In this document: in pieces, positions 59,626-64,000 of the stretch
Layout of the letters: each line of letters begins with the position of its first letter
How positions within the stretch are numbered: position 1 is the first letter of the stretch
From: Cellulosimicrobium sp. ES-005
GTDB lineage: Bacteria > Actinomycetota > Actinomycetes > Actinomycetales > Cellulomonadaceae
DNA length: 64,000 bases
Direction of reading: 5' to 3'
NCBI RefSeq assembly: GCF_040448685.1
Contig: NZ_CP159290.1
Coordinates: 2,294,001 to 2,358,000, forward strand
Made by a program: the position numbers and the translations under genes
Notes under the pieces: generated by a model
What the model was told of the DNA's origin: nothing
What the model saw: only the letters and a program-made list of their open reading frames with translations
Database searches by the model: none

Positions 59626-61392
59626 TCAGTCCGTCGCCGCGCAGACGGCGCGGACGCCCGCGCCGAGGACGGAGGTGTCGCGGCCGACGGTCCAGCGCGG
59701 GGCGCCGTCGGGGCCGCGGTGCTCGAGGTAGGTGATCGCGGTCGCGTCGCTCCCGCTGCCGACGGACTGCTGGGTGAGCGAGAGGACCTCGACCGGGCGG
59801 TCGAGGCGGGCCAGCGCGTCGACGAGGGCGTCGACCGCGCCGCTGCCCGTCCCGGACGTGGCGACGCGCTCGCCGTCGACTGTGACCTGGAGGTCGAGGT
59901 GCTCCGTCCCGTCGTCGGCGCGTCGGCTCGTCCACGCGAGGGGCTCGACGGCGCCGGGGCGCGCGTAGGCCGCGTCGAACAGCGCGAGGAGCGCGTCGGG
60001 CGTCACCTCGGCGCCGGTGGCGTCGGCGTGCTCCTGGACGCGGCGCGCGAGGTCGACCTGGAGACCGCGGGGCAGGTCGAGGCCGTGCACGGAGTGCAGC
60101 ACGTACGCGACGCCGCCCTTGCCGGACTGGCTGTTCACGCGGACGAGGGCCTCGTACGTCCTCCCGAGGTCGGCGGGGTCGACGGGCAGGTAGGGCACGC
60201 GCCACGGCGCCCGGGCGGGGTCGAGGCCCGACGCCGCGGCGTCGGCCCGGTGCCGTGCCATGCCCTTGCGGATCGCGTCCTGGTGCGTGCCCGAGTAGGC
60301 GGTGTGGACCAGCTCGCCCACGTAGGGGTGGCGCGGGTGCACGTCGATCCGGTTGCACGCGACGACGACGTCCCGGATCCCGTCGAGGTCCGAGAAGTCG
60401 ACCATCGGGTCGACGCCCTGCGCGTGCAGGTTGAGGCCCAGGGTCACGAGGTCGACGTTCCCGGTGCGCTCACCGTTGCCGAACAGGCACCCCTCGACGC
60501 GCTGCGCCCCGGCGAGGACGGCGAGCTCGGCGCACGCGACGCCCGTCCCGCGGTCGTTGTGCGGGTGGACCGAGAGGATCACCCCGTCGCGCCGCGCGAG
60601 GTTCCGGTCCATGTACTCGATCTGGTCGGCGTAGACGTTGGGCGTCGCGACCTCGACCGTCGCCGGCAGGTTGAGGATCACCGGGCGCTCGGGCGTCGCG
60701 TCCCAGAGCGTGGTCATGCGGTCGCACACGTCGAGCACGTAGTCCGGCTCGGTGAGGTTGAACACCTCGGGCGAGAACTCGAAGCGGACGCGCGGGTCGT
60801 CGCCGGCGTGGCGCAGCACGTCGGCCCCGGCGTCGGTGATCAGCCGGGCGAGCTCCTCGCGGTCGCGGCCGAGGACGACGTCGCGCCAGACGGGCGCCGT
60901 CGCGGCGTAGACGTGGACGACGACGGGGTTGCGCAGGCCCCGCACGGCCTCGACCGTGCGCGCGATGAGGTCCGCGCGCGCGGCGGTGAACACGACGACC
61001 GTCACGTGCTCGGGCGCGAGGTCGGTCTCGGCGAGCAGGCGCACGAAGTCGAAGTCGGTCTGCGACGCCGACGGGTAGCCCACCTCGATCTCGGTGTAAC
61101 CCATCGCGACGAGCAGCTCGAAGAAGCGGCGCTTGCGCGCCGGGTCCATCGGTTCCGCGAGCGCCTGGTTGCCGTCGCGCAGGTCGACGGGGACCCACAG
61201 CGGCGCCTGCGTGAGGCGGCGCGAGGGCCACCGACGGTCGGGCAGCTCCGGCACGTCGACTCGCACGTGGACGTCGGCATACCGGAACGAGGGCATGCGC
61301 GAGGGGCGCTGGCGGTACCAGGAGGGAGCGGGCCCGGTCGAGCGATCGGTCGAGGCGCCGGGGGTCCGCGCAGGGAGGGTGGGAGCGGTCAT
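59626..61392 (-). CDS. leuA: 2-isopropylmalate synthase
   Basis: 588 residues from the ATG at 61392 (GAAGGACAG upstream). First committed step to leucine: condenses acetyl-CoA with 2-oxoisovalerate. [18 protein letters not shown] is the HMG-CoA lyase-type catalytic start, and [19 protein letters not shown] with [10 protein letters not shown] complete the TIM barrel. The C-terminal 130 residues are the leucine-binding regulatory domain ([29 protein letters not shown]). This is the long actinobacterial form. It is preceded by a leader peptide with attenuator-like folds. Confidence 0.97.
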   Translation of the reverse strand: MTAPTLPARTPGASTDRSTGPAPSWYRQRPSRMPSFRYADVHVRVDVPELPDRRWPSRRLTQAPLWVPVDLRDGNQALAEPMDPARKRRFFELLVAMGYTEIEVGYPSASQTDFDFVRLLAETDLAPEHVTVVVFTAARADLIARTVEAVRGLRNPVVVHVYAATAPVWRDVVLGRDREELARLITDAGADVLRHAGDDPRVRFEFSPEVFNLTEPDYVLDVCDRMTTLWDATPERPVILNLPATVEVATPNVYADQIEYMDRNLARRDGVILSVHPHNDRGTGVACAELAVLAGAQRVEGCLFGNGERTGNVDLVTLGLNLHAQGVDPMVDFSDLDGIRDVVVACNRIDVHPRHPYVGELVHTAYSGTHQDAIRKGMARHRADAAASGLDPARAPWRVPYLPVDPADLGRTYEALVRVNSQSGKGGVAYVLHSVHGLDLPRGLQVDLARRVQEHADATGAEVTPDALLALFDAAYARPGAVEPLAWTSRRADDGTEHLDLQVTVDGERVATSGTGSGAVDALVDALARLDRPVEVLSLTQQSVGSGSDATAITYLEHRGPDGAPRWTVGRDTSVLGAGVRAVCAATD

Positions 61393-61414
61393 GGTCTGGC
61401 TGTCCTTCGGCTCG

Positions 61415-61434
61415 CGCCCCGCGGAAACGGGGCG
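61415..61434 (-). terminator. Leader hairpin before leuA
   Basis: CGCCCCG (61415-61421) and CGGGGCG (61428-61434) form a 7-bp GC stem with a 6-nt loop, ending 22 nt before the leuA start and next to its ribosome site. It could act as terminator or block translation. Confidence 0.5.
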
Positions 61435-61457
61435 GTGGGCGACCGGCGCGCGACGGA

Positions 61458-61498
61458 CCCCCACGGCGGGGGGCCGGTCCGGTCAGACCCCGCCGTGG
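61458..61498 (-). promoter_or_regulatory. Alternative attenuator folds in the leuA leader
   Basis: CCACGGCGGGG (61461-61471) is perfectly complementary to CCCCGCCGTGG (61488-61498), which is the end of the leader peptide coding sequence. The same 61461-61471 region can instead join a local hairpin with GGACC (61455-61459) and GGTCC (61476-61480) at its base. The two folds exclude each other, the hallmark of attenuation by ribosome position. Confidence 0.6.
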
Positions 61499-61527
61499 CG
61501 CAGAAGGAGGAGCGCCGTCCAGGACAT
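61483..61527 (-). CDS. leuA leader peptide
   Basis: 14 residues, MSWTALLLLRHGGV, read from the ATG at 61527. Four Leu codons in a row (CTC CTC CTT CTG, 61501-61512) sit in the middle. It lies 90 nt before leuA on the same strand. No ribosome site precedes it; the -10 box ends 7 nt before the ATG, so it is probably leaderless. Scarce charged tRNA-Leu would stall the ribosome here and favour leuA expression. Confidence 0.82.
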   Translation of the reverse strand: MSWTALLLLRHGGV

Positions 61528-61534
61528 GCCAGGT

Positions 61535-61563
61535 ACGCTAGCGCCGAACAAGTCCTCAGACAA
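61535..61563 (-). promoter_or_regulatory. leuA promoter
   Basis: On the minus strand TTGTCT (61558-61563), a 17-nt spacer and TAGCGT (61535-61540) precede the leader peptide ATG by 7 nt. Good spacing for sigma-70 type recognition. Confidence 0.65.
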
Positions 61564-61569
61564 CCTGAG
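61555..61569. promoter_or_regulatory. Candidate GntR operator
   Basis: CTCAG-ACAAC-CTGAG is a perfect 5-5-5 palindrome overlapping the -35 box of leuA and lying 9 nt before the GntR start codon. A protein bound here could control both directions. Confidence 0.45.
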
Positions 61570-61578
61570 AGGTGACCC

Positions 61579-62289
61579 ATGACCGCGCTGCACCGGCGCC
61601 CCCTCGCGGACCAGGCGGCCGAGCTCCTGCTCGACCGCGTGCGCTCCGGCGTCTGGCCCCTCGACCACCGGCTGCCCGGCGAGCAGGCGCTCGCGACCGA
61701 GCTCGGCGTCGGACGCTCCACCGTCCGCGAGGCGATCCGCCAGCTCGCGGGGCGCGGCGTGCTCGACAGCCGGCAGGGGTCGGGCGTGTACGTCGTGTCG
61801 ACCGACACCGCGGACGACTGGGACGAGGTGCTGCGCCGCGGGGAGATCGTCGACGTGCTGGAGGTCCGCGCTGCCCTCGAGACCGAGGCTGCCGGCCTCG
61901 CCGCCGCGCGCCGCACCCCCGCGGACCTCCGTGTGATGACGACGGCGCTCTCCCGCCGCGGGCAGGTCCCGGCGACGTCCTCGGCCGCCGAGTACGTGGA
62001 CGCGGACCTGGTCTTCCACCGGGCGGTCGTCGACGCCGCGCACAACGCCGTGCTGGGCGAGCTGTTCGCGACCTTCGTCCCGCGCCTGCGGCGCGCGATG
62101 GTCGCGATGGTCGACCTCGACCGCGCGGGCGAGGCGCACCGGCACGACCAGGACGCGCACGAGGCGATCCTCGACGCCGTGCGCGAGCGCGACGCCGTCC
62201 GCGCGTCCGGGGCGGCGCGCGCGCACCTGGCAACCGTCCACGCGAAGGTCGCCGGGCGCGGCTCCCGCACGACGGGCGGTGACCGGTGA
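61579..62289 (+). CDS. GntR-family (FadR/FCD type) transcriptional regulator
   Basis: 236 residues; ATG at 61579 with GAGAGGTG upstream. Winged helix at about 10-75: LPGEQALATELGVGRSTVREAIRQLAGRGVL, wing SRQGSGVYV. An all-helical FCD ligand domain follows (EIVDVLEVRAALETEAAGLAA, YVDADLVFHRAVVDAAHNAVL, HRHDQDAHEAILDAV), with Asp and His residues placed for a metal-bound organic acid effector. Divergent to leuA and overlapping the next ABC gene, it may control one or both. Confidence 0.92.
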   Translation: MTALHRRPLADQAAELLLDRVRSGVWPLDHRLPGEQALATELGVGRSTVREAIRQLAGRGVLDSRQGSGVYVVSTDTADDWDEVLRRGEIVDVLEVRAALETEAAGLAAARRTPADLRVMTTALSRRGQVPATSSAAEYVDADLVFHRAVVDAAHNAVLGELFATFVPRLRRAMVAMVDLDRAGEAHRHDQDAHEAILDAVRERDAVRASGAARAHLATVHAKVAGRGSRTTGGDR

Positions 62290-63182
62290 GCGCCGAGGTC
62301 CTGTCCCTGCGCGGCGTCGACCTGGTACGGGAGGGACGGGCGATCCTCGACGGCGTCGACCTCACCGTCCGGGCGGGCGAGCACTGGGCGCTGCTCGGGC
62401 CGAACGGGGCGGGCAAGAGCACGATCCTGGGGCTCTGCGGGGCGCGCCGGCACCCGACCCGCGGCACGGTGCATGTGCTCGGCGAGCGCCTGGGTCGCGT
62501 GGACATTCAAACCCTGCACCGCCGCATCGGCCACGTCGACCCGCGCCACGACCTGCGCTCGCCGCTGACCGTGCTCGAGGTGACCCTGACCGGCCTCACG
62601 GGGACCGTCGACTGGCGCCCGCGCTGGCAGCCGACCCCGGCCGAGGTCGCCGTCGCCCGCGGGCTGGTCGCCGACCTCGGCCTCGCGCACCGCGCGCACG
62701 ACCCCTGGCCGACGCTCTCCCAGGGCGAGCGGGGACGGGCGCTCGTGGCGCGCGCCCTCCTGCCCGGCCCCGCGCTCCTCCTGCTGGACGAGCCGTCCAC
62801 CGGGCTCGACGTCGCCGCGCGCGAGCAGCTCCTCGAGACGCTCGACGCCGTGCGCGCGACCCGCCCGCACGTCGCCTCGGTGCTGGTGACGCACCACCTC
62901 GAGGAGCTGCCGACCACGACGAGCCACGCGCTCCTGCTCGCGCACGGCCGCGTCGTCGCCGCGGGCGCCGCCGCGGACGTGCTCGTCACGGAGCACGTCA
63001 CGCGCTGCTTCGACCACCCGGTGCACGTCGAGCGCCGGTTCGGCCGGTGGCACGCGTCGGCGGGCCACGCGCGTCCGCCCCGCCTGGTCGGGGACGACGC
63101 GGTCGGCGCGGGGGTCGCGGGCGGCGCCGGGACGGACGCGACCACGACCGGGAGGGCGGCCGGGCTCGCCGCACGACCCTAG
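62286..63182 (+). CDS. ABC transporter ATP-binding protein
   Basis: 298 residues from the GTG at 62286 (GTGA overlap). Walker A GPNGAGKSTILGL, signature LSQGERGRALVARALL, Walker B ALLLLDEPSTGLDV and H-loop LVTHHLEELP. The sequence style (GEHWALLGPNGAGKST, TSHALLLAHGRVVAAG) is that of ModF/YlmA-like stand-alone ATPases. No permease gene follows. The last 40 residues are a Gly/Ala-rich tail. Confidence 0.88.
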   Translation: MSAEVLSLRGVDLVREGRAILDGVDLTVRAGEHWALLGPNGAGKSTILGLCGARRHPTRGTVHVLGERLGRVDIQTLHRRIGHVDPRHDLRSPLTVLEVTLTGLTGTVDWRPRWQPTPAEVAVARGLVADLGLAHRAHDPWPTLSQGERGRALVARALLPGPALLLLDEPSTGLDVAAREQLLETLDAVRATRPHVASVLVTHHLEELPTTTSHALLLAHGRVVAAGAAADVLVTEHVTRCFDHPVHVERRFGRWHASAGHARPPRLVGDDAVGAGVAGGAGTDATTTGRAAGLAARP

Positions 63183-63185
63183 GCT
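63180..63185 (+). promoter_or_regulatory. -10 box of quinone oxidoreductase gene (leaderless start)
   Basis: TAGGCT lies 6 nt before the ATG at 63192, with no ribosome site between. The -35 region is unconvincing. Confidence 0.35.
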
Positions 63186-63191
63186 GGGGCC

Positions 63192-64000
63192 ATGCACGCG
63201 ATCGTGGCCCGCGCGGCGGGCGGCCCCGACGTCCTGGAGTACACCGAGCTGCCCGACCCCTCGCCCGGGCCGGGTCGGCTCCTCGTCCGGTCGGCCGTGG
63301 CCGGGGTGAACTTCATCGACACGTACAAGCGCTCCGGCGTGTACGCGATGGAATACCCCCACGTGGTCGGCAGCGAGGGCGCGGGCGTGGTCGCCGAGGT
63401 GGGCGACGGCGTCGAGGGCTTCGCCGTGGGCGACCGCGTCGTGTGGACCGAGGCGCCCGGGTCGTACGCGGACCTCGTCGTCGTGGACGCCGCCCAGGCG
63501 TTGCACGTCCCCGACGCCGTGTCGCTCGAGGACGCGACCGCCGTCGCGCTCCAGGGCCTCACCGCGCACTACCTGTGCACGTCGTCCTACCCGGTCCGCC
63601 CGGGCGACCGGGTGCTCGTGCACGCGGGCGCGGGCGGCGTCGGGCTTCTCCTGACCCAGATGCTCGTGGCACGGGGCGCGCACGTGATCTCGACGGTCTC
63701 GACGCCCGAGAAGGCGGAGCTGTCGCGCGGCGCGGGCGCCGAGCACGCGATCCAGTACACGGCGTTCGCGGACCTCACCACCGAGCTGCCGGAGGTCGTG
63801 CGCGGGCTCACGGGCGGCGAGGGCGTCGCGGCGGTGTACGACTCGGTGGGCAAGGACACGTTCGACGCGTCGCTCGCGTCGCTGCACCGCCGGGGCACGC
63901 TCGTGCTCTACGGCGGCTCGTCCGGGCAGGTCCCGCCGTTCGACCCGCAGCGGCTCAACGCGGGCGGGTCGCTCTTCCTCACGCGCCCCAAGCTCGCCGA
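63192..64000 (+). CDS. NADPH:quinone oxidoreductase (zinc-free MDR family), 5' part
   Basis: Partial: the frame is open from the ATG at 63192 to the window end (269 codons). The N-terminus MHAIVARAAGGPDVLEYTEL, then GVNFIDTYKRSGVY and VVGSEGAGVVAEVG, match quinone oxidoreductases of the Qor type. The NADPH loop is VLVHAGAGGVGLLLTQM, and VYDSVGKDTFDASL comes later. No structural zinc Cys cluster is present. The product reduces quinones or enals with NADPH. Its missing end is probably about 55 residues. Confidence 0.9.
   Translation, partial: MHAIVARAAGGPDVLEYTELPDPSPGPGRLLVRSAVAGVNFIDTYKRSGVYAMEYPHVVGSEGAGVVAEVGDGVEGFAVGDRVVWTEAPGSYADLVVVDAAQALHVPDAVSLEDATAVALQGLTAHYLCTSSYPVRPGDRVLVHAGAGGVGLLLTQMLVARGAHVISTVSTPEKAELSRGAGAEHAIQYTAFADLTTELPEVVRGLTGGEGVAAVYDSVGKDTFDASLASLHRRGTLVLYGGSSGQVPPFDPQRLNAGGSLFLTRPKLA

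Overview
The window is very GC-rich, with dense genes, frequent GTG starts and many 1-4 nt gene overlaps. Several starts look leaderless (a -10 hexamer 6-7 nt before the start codon). With a suf operon carrying SufR, a SteA/SteB/MurJ group, a SARP regulator and actinobacterial rRNA, it points to a chromosome of a Micrococcales actinobacterium, possibly near Cellulomonadaceae/Promicromonosporaceae. The family is an inference from gene content and order; no database was searched.

Layout. (1) 1-8.6 kb is an accessory-looking block, visibly less GC-rich than what follows. It holds the end of a histidine kinase, a tightly overlapped trio (C2H2 zinc-finger protein, coiled-coil protein, Hsp70 with a Cys-rich tail), a convergent 758-residue multidomain protein, and a divergent operon of a NYN-type ribonuclease, a membrane-anchored DUF4258-like plus KH protein, and a Ser-rich peptide. 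I do not recognise this combination as a described system. (2) 8.6-15.7 kb on the minus strand is the suf Fe-S operon sufR-B-D-Rieske-C-S-U-T, with a candidate SufR operator. (3) 15.9-22.4 kb has two ABC exporters, heme A synthase and a patatin-like hydrolase, plus a fold-back repeat of about 0.4 kb. (4) 22.4-26.7 kb has a 1130-residue SARP/AfsR-type regulator and a formylglycine-enzyme-fold protein lacking the catalytic Cys pair. (5) 26.8-40.5 kb on the minus strand is a syntenic actinobacterial housekeeping run: TPR protein, HAD phosphatase, small protein, tlyA, nadK, recN, steA, steB, MraY-like protein, murJ, pyrG, Nudix. (6) 40.7-46.6 kb is one rRNA operon (16S-23S-5S, minus strand) with promoter, processing stem and terminator. 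(7) 46.7-59.2 kb has tyrS, a DNA glycosylase, two small genes and the complete arginine pathway argCJBDFRGH behind an ARG-box-like site. (8) 59.2-64 kb has an intergenic tandem/inverted repeat, leuA with a leucine leader peptide and attenuator-like folds, a divergent GntR regulator with an ABC ATPase, and the start of a quinone oxidoreductase cut by the window end.

Functional ties. SufR probably senses Fe-S status and controls the operon it heads. ArgR lies inside the operon it should repress. LeuA appears to be controlled by translation of a leader rich in Leu codons. No tRNA gene, CRISPR array, transposase or integrase was recognised.
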